Positions 17,787-26,755 of a DNA stretch of 64,000 nt are shown one piece after another. The position numbers were made by a program, and so were the translations under genes. Source of the stretch: Chromohalobacter canadensis (lineage in GTDB: Bacteria; Pseudomonadota; Gammaproteobacteria; Pseudomonadales; Halomonadaceae); assembly GCF_034479555.1 (NCBI RefSeq), contig NZ_CP140151.1:2170001-2234000 (forward strand), given 5' to 3'. The stretch's first letter is position 1. Every line of letters begins with the position of its first letter. The notes below the pieces were generated by a model. That model was not told the origin of the DNA and did no database searches. It saw only the letters and a list, made by a program, of their open reading frames with translations.

Positions 17787-17807
17787 ATCGGCGGTTCAGG
17801 ATATGAC
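17782..17807. other. 8-bp inverted repeat in the aroG-phoX gap
   Basis: GTCATATC (17782-17789) and GATATGAC (17800-17807) are perfect complements around ten bases. There is no T-tract. It overlaps the right half of the candidate Pho box, so it may be an operator rather than a terminator. A second dyad (CCGACAC/GTGTCGG, 17821-17840) follows. Confidence 0.5.
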
Positions 17808-17862
17808 CTCACAGCATGTTCCGACACGACGGAGTGTCGGTCGAACGCCGTGAGGAGAGACC

Positions 17863-20013
17863 ATGAGCAAGCAAATCGAGACCCAACAAAACTTCAACTG
17901 CAGCGATAACGAACCGTTCTCGTCGGTATTAGCGCGCCATGTTTCTCGGCGTGACATCATGCGGGGAGGCCTGAGTCTGGCCGCTCTGGGCATGTTGGGC
18001 GGCATCGGCGGGCTCAACCTCGCCAATGCCCAGGAAAGCGGGAGCGGCAAGACGCCGCTGGCTCTGGCGTTCGAGTCGCTGCGCGGCTCGCGCACCGATG
18101 CCGTGGTGGTGCCCGAGGGCTATACCGCTCAGGTCCTGGTCCCCTGGGGAACGCCGCTGAACGGCGCGGCGGCGGAGTGGAAGCACGACATGCGCATGAC
18201 CGCCGAGGCGCAGGCCGAGCGCGTGGGCATGCATCACGATGGCATGCATGCCTTTGCGCTCGATGCGGACAATGCCTCGCGGGATTTCCTGCTCGCCCTC
18301 AACAACGAATACATCGATCAGGCGGCATTGTGGGCGCCGCAGGGCGGGCCGACGAATGCCGACAGCGGCCGGCGGCCGGCCGATGAGGTGCGCACCGAGA
18401 TCAACGCGCACGGGATCACCCTGGTCAGGGTACGCAAGGACGCCGAGGGGCGCTGGACGCATGTGCCGGACGATGCCCGCAACCGGCGCTTCACCAGTGC
18501 CACGCCGATGGAGCTGGCGGGCCCCGTGGCCGGCAGCGATTACGTCAGGACGCGTTATTCCCCGGAAGGCACGCATACACGCGGCACCAACAACAACTGT
18601 GCCAACGGGTATACTCCATGGGGCACCTACCTGACCTGCGAGGAAAACTGGCCGGAGGTGTTCGTCAATACCGGCGAGCGCCACGCCGACGATGCGCGTC
18701 TGGGGCTGCCCACCGAGCGCGGGCGCTACGGCTGGGAGACCGCGGCCGGCAGCGAGGGCGAGCGCGACGACGAGTTCGCGCGATTCGATGTCACCCCGCG
18801 TGGCAACGGGCCGCGGAACGACTATCGCAACGAGACGCGCACCTTCGGCTATATCGTGGAGATCGATCCGTACGATGGCCAGTCCCGCGCCGTGAAGCGC
18901 ACCGCGCTGGGACGCTTTCGCCACGAGGGCTGCTGGCCGGGCAAGCTGGTCGCCGGCGAGCCGGTCGTCTTCTATTCCGGGCATGACGCCCGCAACGAGT
19001 ACATCTACAAGTTCGTGTCCGACGCCAAGTGGGACCCGGCGGATGCCAACCGCCCCGGCGAGGCATATGACCGTCTCGCGCTGGGCGCCAAGTACATGGA
19101 CGAGGGAACGCTTTACGTGGCGCGTTTCGATGCCGATGGCGGCGGGGAATGGCTGGCGCTCGAGCCGGACACGCGCGTGGCGGACGGTCGCACGCTGGCT
19201 GCGGCCTTGTCGCTGGCGGAAGGCGATCGCGCAGGCGTCATCGTACATACCTGCGATGCCGCCGACCTGCTCGGCGCGACACCGATGGATCGCCCTGAGT
19301 GGGGCACCGTCGACCCGAGCTCCGGCGAGGTCTACATGACGTTGACCAACAATTCCCGGCGCACCGAGGCCGATTCGGCACCGACCTTCACCAATGAAGG
19401 CGACGCCATCGAGGCGGCAGGCGTGGGTTATGCCACGGCCCCTGCCAATGCCGCCAACCCGCGCGCCGACAACGAGGCGGGGCAGGTGATCCGCTGGCGG
19501 GAGCGGGGTGACGACGCCACCCGTTTCGACTGGGAGGTGTTCGTGTTCGGCGCCGCCGCAGACGATGCCGACAACCTGTCGGGGCTGACCGAGCGCAACC
19601 AGTTCGCCAGCCCCGATGGCCTGTGGTACGACGATCGCGGTGACGGCCAGGGCATTCTGTGGATCGAGACCGACAACGGTTATGACGGTGTCGCCGAGCA
19701 GACCAACGACCAGGTGCTGGCGGTCGTGCCGGGTGCCTTATCACATGCTAGCGGTCAGGCCTCGGTGGTGGGGGCCGGCAATCAGCAGCAACTCAAGCGG
19801 TTCGCGGTCGGGCCCAATGACTGCGAGGTGACAGGAATCTTCGCTACGCCCGACAAGACCGCACTGTTCATCAACATTCAGCACCCCGGCAATTGGCCGG
19901 CGGACGCCGATGCTGCGACACAGGATGCCACGCATGTCACCTCCGGCAGCGTGCGCCCGCGGGCGGCCACGGTGGTGATCCAGAAAGCCGATGGTGGCCA
20001 GATCGGGGTATAA
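17863..20013 (+). CDS. phoX: PhoX-family (DUF839) alkaline phosphatase, Tat-exported
   Basis: 716 residues with a twin-arginine signal: SRRDIMRGGLSLAALGMLGG (RR at 29-30, hydrophobic core to about 50, likely cleavage after ANA at 54-56). The rest matches the PhoX/DUF839 beta-propeller: GTNNNCANGYTPWGTYLTCEENWPE, FRHEGCWPGKL..GEPVVFYSGHDARNEYIYKFVS and the late GDGQGILWIETDNGYDG segment. PhoX enzymes are periplasmic or secreted phosphatases that use calcium and iron. GGAGAG precedes the ATG. A putative Pho box lies upstream, and tatABC is encoded 3 kb further on. Substrate range cannot be told from the sequence. Confidence 0.9.
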   Translation: MSKQIETQQNFNCSDNEPFSSVLARHVSRRDIMRGGLSLAALGMLGGIGGLNLANAQESGSGKTPLALAFESLRGSRTDAVVVPEGYTAQVLVPWGTPLNGAAAEWKHDMRMTAEAQAERVGMHHDGMHAFALDADNASRDFLLALNNEYIDQAALWAPQGGPTNADSGRRPADEVRTEINAHGITLVRVRKDAEGRWTHVPDDARNRRFTSATPMELAGPVAGSDYVRTRYSPEGTHTRGTNNNCANGYTPWGTYLTCEENWPEVFVNTGERHADDARLGLPTERGRYGWETAAGSEGERDDEFARFDVTPRGNGPRNDYRNETRTFGYIVEIDPYDGQSRAVKRTALGRFRHEGCWPGKLVAGEPVVFYSGHDARNEYIYKFVSDAKWDPADANRPGEAYDRLALGAKYMDEGTLYVARFDADGGGEWLALEPDTRVADGRTLAAALSLAEGDRAGVIVHTCDAADLLGATPMDRPEWGTVDPSSGEVYMTLTNNSRRTEADSAPTFTNEGDAIEAAGVGYATAPANAANPRADNEAGQVIRWRERGDDATRFDWEVFVFGAAADDADNLSGLTERNQFASPDGLWYDDRGDGQGILWIETDNGYDGVAEQTNDQVLAVVPGALSHASGQASVVGAGNQQQLKRFAVGPNDCEVTGIFATPDKTALFINIQHPGNWPADADAATQDATHVTSGSVRPRAATVVIQKADGGQIGV

Positions 20014-20018
20014 CTGAA

Positions 20019-20047
20019 AGCTGGAAGAGCGCCGCTACGCGGCTGGA
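20019..20047. repeat. 29-bp dispersed intergenic element, copy 1
   Basis: The 29 bases begin AGCTGGAAGAGC and end CGCGGCTGGA, with a GCCGC-TAC-GCGGC palindrome inside. They recur with one mismatch at 28006-28034. Both copies are intergenic and lie near a TTCGAGC heptamer array. Confidence 0.75.
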
Positions 20048-20062
20048 AGCTGGAAGAAAAGG

Positions 20063-20100
20063 CGCCTCCGTAGCTTGAACTTGCTACGGAGGCGATTTGG
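20063..20100. terminator. Bidirectional terminator between phoX and ppk
   Basis: CGCCTCCGTAGC (20063-20074) pairs with GCTACGGAGGCG (20083-20094), 12 bp, loop TTGAACTT. On the + strand ATTTGGTTT follows; on the minus strand the run AAGAAAA (20055-20061) gives a T-rich tract. It suits the convergent genes phoX and ppk. Confidence 0.8.
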
Positions 20101-20111
20101 TTTAGGCTGCC

Positions 20112-20174
20112 TTCGAGCTTCGAGCTTCGAGCTTCGAGCTTCGAGCTTCGAGCTTCGAGCTTCGAGCTTCGAGC
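20112..20174. repeat. Nine perfect TTCGAGC heptamers against the ppk stop codon
   Basis: TTCGAGC is repeated nine times without change in 63 bp. The array ends at the base next to the ppk stop (20175-20177). Copies of the same heptamer occur at 28090-28110, with inverted copies beside them, and a trace occurs near 53731-53741. The perfect, head-to-tail form implies slippage and recent copy-number change. Confidence 0.9.
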
Positions 20175-22376
20175 TCAGGGTTTGACGGCGTAGGCGTAGA
20201 GCAAGGTTTCCTGGGCGCTGATCGGTTCGGCGTCGCCGGCATCGAGGAGGCGGTAGCGGCCGTCGGTCTGTAATTCCCAACTCTGACAGTTGTCCACCAA
20301 GTAGGTGGCCAGATCCTTGCGTACGCGCTGGGCGAGTTTCTTGTCGAGTAGCGGGAAGCAGGTCTCCACACGGCGGAACATGTTGCGCTCCATAAAGTCC
20401 GCGCTGGAACACCAGGTTTCGGGTTTACCGCCATTGTGGAAGTGGAATACGCGGGTATGTTCCAGGAAGCGGCCGATGATCGAACGCACCCGGATATTGT
20501 CGGAAATCCCTTCGACCCCGGGGCGCAGGCAGCACATGCCACGGATGATCAGGTCGCATTGCACTCCGGCGCGCGAAGCACGATACAGCGCGCGGATCAG
20601 CTGGGGCTCGGTCAACGAATTGCACTTGATGATCAGTTGCGCCTTGTGGCCCTTTTCCGCATAGCGTGCTTCGCGGTCGATCATCGACACCAGACGGTCG
20701 TGTAGCACGAATGGCGCGTGCAAGAGCGTATCGATCTGACGCGGTTTGCCCATCCCCGAGAGCTGTTGGAAGACCTTGTGAACGTCTTCGCAAAGCGTTT
20801 CATTGGCGGTGAGCAGACTGTAGTCGGTGTATAGTTTGGCGGTCTTGGAGTGATAGTTACCGGTGCCTAGATGCGCGTAGTAACGCAACGCGCCGCGTTC
20901 ACGGCGGACCACGTGGAGCATCTTGGCATGCGTCTTGTAGGCCATGACGCCGTAGATGACGATGGCGCCGGCTTCCTGGAGACGCGAAGCCAGCGCGAGG
21001 TTGTCGGCCTCATCGAAACGCGCCCGCAGCTCGATGACCACGGTGACTTCCTTGCCGTTTCGTGCGGCATCGACCAGGGCGCTGACGATGGGCGAGTCGG
21101 CACCGGTTCGGTACAGGGTCTGCTTGATCGCCAGCACGTCCGGATCGCTGGCGGCTTCCTGAAGCCAGTCCTCGATCAGGGAAAACGACTGGAAGGGGTG
21201 GTGCAGCAGGATGTCGTTCTGGGCGATCTGTGAGAACAGACTGACATCGCTCTTGACCTGACGTGGCAAGCCTGGCGTGGAGGCGCGATACAACAGGTCG
21301 GGGCGGTCGACGTCGCTGAGTACCGACATGAGCCGGGTCAGATTGACCGGGCCGGAGACGCGGTAGAGATCCGCCGCCTCGAGTTCGAACTGGGTGAGCA
21401 GGAAGCTCGCCAGCCGGTCGGGGCAATTATCGGCCACCTCGAGGCGCACGCCGCTACCGTAGCGTCGTGCCAGAAGCTCGCCGCGCAAGGCCGAGGCCAA
21501 GTCCGAGACGTCCTCGGGGTCGACGGCGAGATCGGCGTTGCGCGTCAGGCGGAACTGGTAGCAACCGTGCACCTGCATGCCGGGAAACACTTCCTGAGCG
21601 TGGGCGTGGATCATCGACGACAGGAACACGTATTCGGTATAACCGGTTTCGCTCAGTGCTTCGGGCAAGCGCATCAAGCGTGGCAGCGAGCGTGGCGCTG
21701 GCAGGATGGCAAGCCCTCCTTCACGACCGAAGGCATCGGTGCCTTCGAGCTCGACGATGAAGTTCAAGCTCTTGTTGACCAGGCGTGGAAACGGATGCGA
21801 AGGGTCGAGGCCGATGGGGCTGATCACCGGCATGATCTCCTCGGCGAAATACTCGCGTACCCAGTCGGCCTGGGCCTCGGACCACTGCGTGCGGCGACGG
21901 AAGCGCAGTCCCTGCTCCTCGAGTGCGGGGATCAGCGTCTCGTTGAGGATGCGGTATTGCCGCTCGACCTGCTCGTGGGCGATGCGCGAGATTTCGGTCA
22001 GTACCTGGCGTGGTGGCATACCATCGGCGCCGCTTTCCTCGCGGGCCAGGGCGATCTGATGCTTGAGGCCGGCCACGCGAATCTCGAAGAACTCGTCCAG
22101 ATTCGAGGAGAAGATCAGCAGGAACATCAGCCGATTGAGCAGTGGATGCGAGGTATCCAGGGATTGCTCGAGCACGCGGATATTGAACTGCAGGTGCGAG
22201 AGCTCGCGGTTGAAGTACAGTGCCGGATCGTCAAGTTCGGCCTCTGGAAACGGCGCGGGTTTAGCATGAATACCCGTGCGCGTGCGGTTGACGCGAAGAG
22301 GTAGTGTTTCACCGGATTCCTGAGAGGTTGCATTGTCGCTACCGAGCGGAACATCGGAAGAGCGCGTGTCGTCCAT
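20175..22376 (-). CDS. ppk: Polyphosphate kinase Ppk1
   Basis: Makes polyphosphate reversibly from ATP; associated with the inner membrane. 733 residues from the ATG at 22374-22376, chosen because GGGAG (22383-22387) is 6 bases upstream; the adjacent ATG at 22379 is only 3 away. Ppk1 segments in order: LYFNRELSHLQFNIRVLEQ; FSSNLDEFFEIRVAGLK; the phosphohistidine region GVMAYKTHAKMLHVVRRE (His of THAKM); HLGTGNYHSKTAKLYTDYSLLT; and HTRVFHFHNGG. The N-terminal ~50 residues are polar and variable. A strong Pho box lies 58 bases upstream, and the stop codon abuts a heptamer array. Confidence 0.96.
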   Translation of the reverse strand: MDDTRSSDVPLGSDNATSQESGETLPLRVNRTRTGIHAKPAPFPEAELDDPALYFNRELSHLQFNIRVLEQSLDTSHPLLNRLMFLLIFSSNLDEFFEIRVAGLKHQIALAREESGADGMPPRQVLTEISRIAHEQVERQYRILNETLIPALEEQGLRFRRRTQWSEAQADWVREYFAEEIMPVISPIGLDPSHPFPRLVNKSLNFIVELEGTDAFGREGGLAILPAPRSLPRLMRLPEALSETGYTEYVFLSSMIHAHAQEVFPGMQVHGCYQFRLTRNADLAVDPEDVSDLASALRGELLARRYGSGVRLEVADNCPDRLASFLLTQFELEAADLYRVSGPVNLTRLMSVLSDVDRPDLLYRASTPGLPRQVKSDVSLFSQIAQNDILLHHPFQSFSLIEDWLQEAASDPDVLAIKQTLYRTGADSPIVSALVDAARNGKEVTVVIELRARFDEADNLALASRLQEAGAIVIYGVMAYKTHAKMLHVVRRERGALRYYAHLGTGNYHSKTAKLYTDYSLLTANETLCEDVHKVFQQLSGMGKPRQIDTLLHAPFVLHDRLVSMIDREARYAEKGHKAQLIIKCNSLTEPQLIRALYRASRAGVQCDLIIRGMCCLRPGVEGISDNIRVRSIIGRFLEHTRVFHFHNGGKPETWCSSADFMERNMFRRVETCFPLLDKKLAQRVRKDLATYLVDNCQSWELQTDGRYRLLDAGDAEPISAQETLLYAYAVKP

Positions 22377-22434
22377 CATGAGCTCCCTGTCGTCGCTGGT
22401 GACCAACCGCTGCCCGGCAGCCTGACATCCCTCT

Positions 22435-22452
22435 GTGACAATAATGTGACAG
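22435..22452 (-). promoter_or_regulatory. Pho box upstream of ppk
   Basis: On the minus strand the site reads CTGTCAC-ATTA-TTGTCAC, a 7-4-7 PhoB site with 12 of 14 half-site bases matching CTGTCAT or its accepted variants. It is 58 bases before the ppk start, in the right orientation. Phosphate-starvation induction of ppk is inferred. Confidence 0.7.
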
Positions 22453-22550
22453 CGATGACCGGACAGTATGTTCAGTATACGCACGAAACAGAGAGTGACG
22501 CGTATCAACTCGCGGTGAGGACGGGCCAAACGTGACCCGTTTGTCGGAGA

Positions 22551-23330
22551 TCAGCTTTCGTGGGGCGTCTCGTCCTCGGCGTCGTGCCGGCGGCGCGGCA
22601 CCAGGCGGCCGAAGAGAATACCGACCTCGAACAGTAGCCACATGGGGATGGCGAGCAAGCTTTGGGAGACCACGTCCGGTGGCGTCATCATCATGCCGAC
22701 AACGAAGCAGCCGACGAGCACATAAGGGCGCTTCTTGCCGAGACTCTCGACACTGGTCGCGCCGGTCCAGATCAGCAGGAAAGTGGCGATGGGAATTTCG
22801 AAGGCCGCACCAAAGGCGAAGAACAGCTTGAGCACGAAGTTGAGATACTGATTGATATCGGTCATTACCGTGACGTTCTCCGGCCCGGTGTGGACGAAAA
22901 AGTCGAACAGCAGGGGAAAGACCGCGAAATAGGCGAAGGCCACGCCACCGTAGAACAAGAAGATACTAGAGGCGAGCAGTGGAAATGCCAAACTCTTCTC
23001 GTGCCGGTAGAGGCCCGGTGCGATGAATGCCCAGGCCTGGTAGAGCACGAAGGGAACGGCGATGAACAAGGCCGTGAACAGCGTCAACTTGAAGGGCGCC
23101 AGGAAAGGTGATGCCACTTCAGTGGCGATCATCTGTGAGCCTTCAGGCAATAGCGCCATCAGCGGGTCAGCGACGAAGCTGTAGATGTCGTTGGAGAAAG
23201 CGTAAAGCGCCGCGAAGATAACGACGATCACCGCCACCGCCTTGACCAGCCGCGAGCGCAGCTCGATCAGGTGTTCGATCAAGGGTGTCTGGGCGTGCTC
23301 CTCCGGTTCGCGAGGCGATGTATCGCTCAT
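22551..23330 (-). CDS. tatC: Sec-independent translocase subunit TatC
   Basis: Multi-spanning inner-membrane core of the twin-arginine translocase; it recognises the RR signal. 259 residues with six hydrophobic spans. The N-terminal TPLIEHLIELRSRLVKA is the conserved cytoplasmic start, and the loop FEVGILFGRL is near the end. It overlaps tatB by ATGA. The likely local client is the PhoX-type phosphatase. Confidence 0.97.
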   Translation of the reverse strand: MSDTSPREPEEHAQTPLIEHLIELRSRLVKAVAVIVVIFAALYAFSNDIYSFVADPLMALLPEGSQMIATEVASPFLAPFKLTLFTALFIAVPFVLYQAWAFIAPGLYRHEKSLAFPLLASSIFLFYGGVAFAYFAVFPLLFDFFVHTGPENVTVMTDINQYLNFVLKLFFAFGAAFEIPIATFLLIWTGATSVESLGKKRPYVLVGCFVVGMMMTPPDVVSQSLLAIPMWLLFEVGILFGRLVPRRRHDAEDETPHES

Positions 23331-23749
23331 GGGGTGTTGGAATCCTTGGCGGATGAGGCTGCCGGGTCCTCGGGCGTTTCCCGTGAGGTGGTGGTTGGCC
23401 GAGGCGTTGCCTGCGCATCATCGGCGGGTTGGGACGTTGCCGACGTCGTATGCGACCGAGGTTGTTCGGCACCGGCCTGGGCAGGCGGTTTATCGCCATG
23501 TCGCTCGACCCCGTCACGGACCTTGTGCAGACCGGCGTCGAGCTTGCGTTGCTGCTCATTGAGTTTCTGGCGCAGATCCTCGGCTTCCAACTGAGCGTTG
23601 ATTTCGCGCTGCATGCCGGACACCGTGCGTTTGATCTTGCCCACCCATAACCCCACGGTGCGGGCGGCCGTAGGCAGCCGTTCGGGGCCCAGCACGAGCA
23701 GGCCCACGATGCCAATGAGCATTAGCTCAAGAAAGCCCATATCGAACAT
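23327..23749 (-). CDS. tatB: Sec-independent translocase subunit TatB
   Basis: 140 residues. It begins MFDMGFLELMLIGIVGLLVLGPERLP: the single N-terminal membrane span with the GPERLP hinge of TatB, followed by an amphipathic helix and a long polar Ala/Pro/Thr-rich tail. It pairs with TatC in signal binding. It starts 6 bases after the tatA stop and overlaps tatC. Confidence 0.95.
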   Translation of the reverse strand: MFDMGFLELMLIGIVGLLVLGPERLPTAARTVGLWVGKIKRTVSGMQREINAQLEAEDLRQKLNEQQRKLDAGLHKVRDGVERHGDKPPAQAGAEQPRSHTTSATSQPADDAQATPRPTTTSRETPEDPAASSAKDSNTP

Positions 23750-23755
23750 GGCGGC

Positions 23756-24031
23756 TTATTTCCGTTCGGGCTTTTCGTCAGCCTCGGACGACTGCTGCGC
23801 TTTCGACGACGTGTCGAGCGTTTCGTCGTTGGCGTCATGGGCGACGCGTTGCTGATTGGCGTCTTCGCCGTCTTGCTTCTTGTCCTGTTCTTCTTCGCCG
23901 ACCGCACTCTTGAAGCCTTTCACGGCGCCACCCAGGTCGCTGCCGAGATTGCGCAGCTTCTTGGTGCCGAAGATCAGAATGACGATGCCGAGAACGATCA
24001 GCAGCTGCCAGATACTGATTCCACCTAACAT
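23756..24031 (-). CDS. tatA: Sec-independent translocase subunit TatA
   Basis: 91 residues, starting [30 protein letters not shown]: membrane span, [10 protein letters not shown] hinge and an amphipathic helix ([15 protein letters not shown]), then an acidic Gln-rich tail. It forms the protein-conducting oligomer of the Tat system. First gene of tatABC, 37 bases after hisE, with GGAGAT upstream. Confidence 0.95.
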   Translation of the reverse strand: MLGGISIWQLLIVLGIVILIFGTKKLRNLGSDLGGAVKGFKSAVGEEEQDKKQDGEDANQQRVAHDANDETLDTSSKAQQSSEADEKPERK

Positions 24032-24068
24032 GGAAGATCTCCTTCATGCTCGGATATGGCCGAGCCGA

Positions 24069-24407
24069 TTAGGGTGATTGTCGTGCCGCCTTCTCGTCCA
24101 GGCCGGAGACGCCAAAGCGGCGGGCCAGCTCGTCCAACACGGCTTGGTGGTCGATGTCCAGATGCGAAAGCATCACCAGGCTATGAAACCACAGGTCGGC
24201 CGTTTCGGCGACCACTGCCTGACGTGTCGCATCGTCGCCATGCTCGGCATCCTTGGCGGCCAGCAGGGTCTCGGTGGCTTCCTCGCCGACCTTTTCCAGA
24301 ATCTTGTTGAGTCCCTTGGCGTGGAGCTTGGCAACATAGGAGCTATCCGGGTCGGCGTGGCGACGCGCGGCCAAGACATCCGCTAACTGGTCAAGCGTAT
24401 CACTCAT
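24069..24407 (-). CDS. hisE: Phosphoribosyl-ATP pyrophosphatase HisE
   Basis: Second step of histidine synthesis: hydrolyses phosphoribosyl-ATP to phosphoribosyl-AMP. 112 residues, all-alpha MazG-like fold; [19 protein letters not shown] and [13 protein letters not shown] hold the metal-binding acidic residues. It is a stand-alone protein, not the HisIE fusion of enterics. In Pseudomonas hisI precedes hisE here; in this window no hisI lies between ubiB and hisE. Confidence 0.96.
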   Translation of the reverse strand: MSDTLDQLADVLAARRHADPDSSYVAKLHAKGLNKILEKVGEEATETLLAAKDAEHGDDATRQAVVAETADLWFHSLVMLSHLDIDHQAVLDELARRFGVSGLDEKAARQSP

Positions 24408-24478
24408 GATATGACGATCCCGTTATCGTATGGCGATGGGTGGATGATAAGCAAGATGGCGCGTGGCGTGAGGGCACG

Positions 24479-26101
24479 TCAACGCCACGCGATCAGTAAC
24501 AGACCGAGCGTGGCGGCGACCAGCACCGGCCAGGGTTGGCTGTGCGCCCATTCCCAGAGGGGTTGCCAGGCCAGTGCCACGGCGATCAGCAAGGCACCGA
24601 AACGCAGACGCCGCGCGCGCGCCCCGGCACCGCGCAAGCGCCGCTGGAAGGCATTGAGCGCCTCGGTTTGCTGGCGCTGCTGGCGGTGGCTGTCTTCGCT
24701 GCGGGCCAGTGCCTGATGCGCCAGTACCGGTAGTTCGGGCAATTGCCGCGAAAGTTCCGGGGCGTGCTTGGTCAGAGCGTCCCAGAAGCCGCGTGGCCCG
24801 GCTCGCTCCTTCATCCACTGCTCTAGGTAAGGCTTGGCTGTGCTCCACAAGTCCAGGTCCGGGTACAGCTGGCGACCCAGCCCTTCGATGTTGAGTAGCG
24901 TTTTCTGCAACAACACCAGTTGTGGTTGGACTTCCATGTTGAAGCGGCGCGCGGTCTGGAACAGCCCCAGCAGCACCTGGCCGAAGGAAATGTCCTTGAG
25001 CGGTTTCTCGAGGATCGGCTCGCATACTGCGCGAATGGCGGCGGCGAACTCGTTGGCGCGAGTGTCCTCGCCGACCCAGCCCGATTCGATGTGCAATACG
25101 GCGACTTCGTAGTAGTCCTGGCGGAAGAAGGCGAGCAGGTTGCGGGCCAGGTAATCCTGGTCCTCGCGGGTCAGACTGCCGACGATCCCGCAATCGATGG
25201 CGATGTACTGCGGGTCGTGCGGATTGTCGGCGGATACGAAGATATTGCCGGGATGCATGTCGGCATGGAAGAAATTATCGCGAAACACCTGGGTGAAGAA
25301 GATCTCCACACCGCGCTCGGCGAGTCGGCGCAAGTCGATGCCGGCCGCTTGCAGGGCCTCCATGTCGGCCACCGGAATGCCATGGATACGTTCCTGGACC
25401 ATCACCTGCTTGCGTGTCAGCGACCAGTGAATTGCTGGCACGTAAAGGAGCGGCGAATCGCGGAAGTTACGCTTGAGCTGCGAGGTGTTGGCTGCTTCCT
25501 TGTGCAGATCCAGTTCATCGAACAACGTGGATTCGTAGTCGGCCACGACCTCGACGGGGCGTAGTCGCTTGGCTTCGGGGACACGTTTGAGCAGGCGCGC
25601 GAAGGTATACAGCAGGCCAATGTCCTTGCGCATCACGCCATCGATGTTGGGACGGATGATCTTGACCACCACATCTTCGCCGCTGTGCAAGCGTGCGCCG
25701 TGGACCTGAGCGATGGAGGCCGAGGCGAGTGGCTCGCGGGTAAATTCGGCGAAGGCGGCATCGATGTCCATGCCGAGCTCTTCCTCGACCAGCGCGCGGG
25801 CCTGCTCGCCGGGAAACGGCGGCACCTGATCCTGTAGACGCTTGAGCTCGTCAGCGATATCCGGCGGTAGCAGGTCACGGCGGGTGGAGAGCATCTGGCC
25901 GAACTTGACGAAGATCGGACCCAAGGCTTCGAGTGCCAGGCGTAGGCGCTTGCCTCGGGTGTGCGGGCCGGTGGGCAGCAAGCGAAGTGGCGAGAGCTTC
26001 ATCGCCACGCGCAGTAGGCCCGGGAGGCGCTCTGCAGGAATCAGGGTGTCGAGGCGGAAACGCGCGACTACCCAGGCGATACGAAACAGCCGCAAACTCA
26101 C
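24479..26101 (-). CDS. ubiB: Ubiquinone biosynthesis protein UbiB (ABC1/ADCK kinase-like)
   Basis: Membrane-anchored atypical kinase/ATPase needed for ubiquinone synthesis. 540 residues. The family KxGQ motif is in [19 protein letters not shown]; the Ala-rich loop is [24 protein letters not shown] and AIDCGIVG supply the catalytic Asp residues. Two hydrophobic segments at the C-terminus (about 500-520 and 524-540) anchor it. The GTG start at 26099-26101 overlaps the ubiJ stop in a GTGA. Middle gene of ubiE-ubiJ-ubiB. Confidence 0.96.
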   Translation of the reverse strand: MSLRLFRIAWVVARFRLDTLIPAERLPGLLRVAMKLSPLRLLPTGPHTRGKRLRLALEALGPIFVKFGQMLSTRRDLLPPDIADELKRLQDQVPPFPGEQARALVEEELGMDIDAAFAEFTREPLASASIAQVHGARLHSGEDVVVKIIRPNIDGVMRKDIGLLYTFARLLKRVPEAKRLRPVEVVADYESTLFDELDLHKEAANTSQLKRNFRDSPLLYVPAIHWSLTRKQVMVQERIHGIPVADMEALQAAGIDLRRLAERGVEIFFTQVFRDNFFHADMHPGNIFVSADNPHDPQYIAIDCGIVGSLTREDQDYLARNLLAFFRQDYYEVAVLHIESGWVGEDTRANEFAAAIRAVCEPILEKPLKDISFGQVLLGLFQTARRFNMEVQPQLVLLQKTLLNIEGLGRQLYPDLDLWSTAKPYLEQWMKERAGPRGFWDALTKHAPELSRQLPELPVLAHQALARSEDSHRQQRQQTEALNAFQRRLRGAGARARRLRFGALLIAVALAWQPLWEWAHSQPWPVLVAATLGLLLIAWR

Positions 26102-26748
26102 GACGTATGCTCCTCCTGTCGGCGACGTTCGATCTCGCGAACCAGCCGGTCAAGGCGTGCCTCGAGTCGGTCGGTGGCCAGGCTCAGTTGCGTCAGGTGC
26201 TCGCGGGCGATGTCCCATTGCGTGCGGCTGGGCAGTAGCCTTGCTTCCTCGGTCAGGTATTCATGCACGTCGCGTCGCAACTCGCCGCGCGTGCGTAGGC
26301 CGAAGCGGTTCAGGCGTCGCAAGCCTTGCGACAGGCTATGCGCGGGCATGTCACCTAGCCAGTGCGCCAGTTCGGCTTCCCAGTCGATCTCCAGATCGCT
26401 GAGCAACTGACTGGCGCGTTCCAGTACATGGGTGCGGCCACGCACCGATAGCCGTCCGGCGAACATCAGCGCCTCGACACGTTCGCCACCCAGCAGCGCG
26501 CCCAGCGTCTCGGCGTCCAGTTCGACGACCACATCGCTATCGGCCTCGTCGGGGTCGTGCTGGGCGAGCAGAGTGATGCCGTGGGTGTCGAAATGCACCA
26601 ACGCCGCCAGTGCCGGGCGTTCCAGACGCAGCGATATGCGCTGTCCGGCGAGCTGCGACAATCGCGAGGGCGAGGCGGGGTCGTGTGCAAGAAGCCCGTT
26701 GACCAACGTTTCAGCGCTGGCCAGCAGGGTAGTGAACATCACCGGCAT
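26098..26748 (-). CDS. ubiJ: Ubiquinone biosynthesis accessory factor UbiJ
   Basis: 216 residues from the ATG at 26746-26748, with GAGG 5 bases upstream; a start 24 bases earlier lacks a site. The N-terminal SCP2-like lipid-binding domain (about 1-110, with [19 protein letters not shown] and [22 protein letters not shown]) and a C-terminal coiled coil ([22 protein letters not shown]) are typical. UbiJ binds ubiquinone intermediates in the soluble Ubi complex. Overlaps ubiB. Confidence 0.9.
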   Translation of the reverse strand: MPVMFTTLLASAETLVNGLLAHDPASPSRLSQLAGQRISLRLERPALAALVHFDTHGITLLAQHDPDEADSDVVVELDAETLGALLGGERVEALMFAGRLSVRGRTHVLERASQLLSDLEIDWEAELAHWLGDMPAHSLSQGLRRLNRFGLRTRGELRRDVHEYLTEEARLLPSRTQWDIAREHLTQLSLATDRLEARLDRLVREIERRRQEEHTS

Positions 26749-26755
26749 GACGGCC

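Noticed and set aside
20112-20174. Heptamer array as a CRISPR
   Set aside because: There are no spacers; the units are contiguous 7-mers.
20102-20542. Frame running through the heptamer array giving repeated SSKLEAR units
   Set aside because: The array length is a multiple of seven and is open in several frames; the upstream part is an off-frame reading of ppk.
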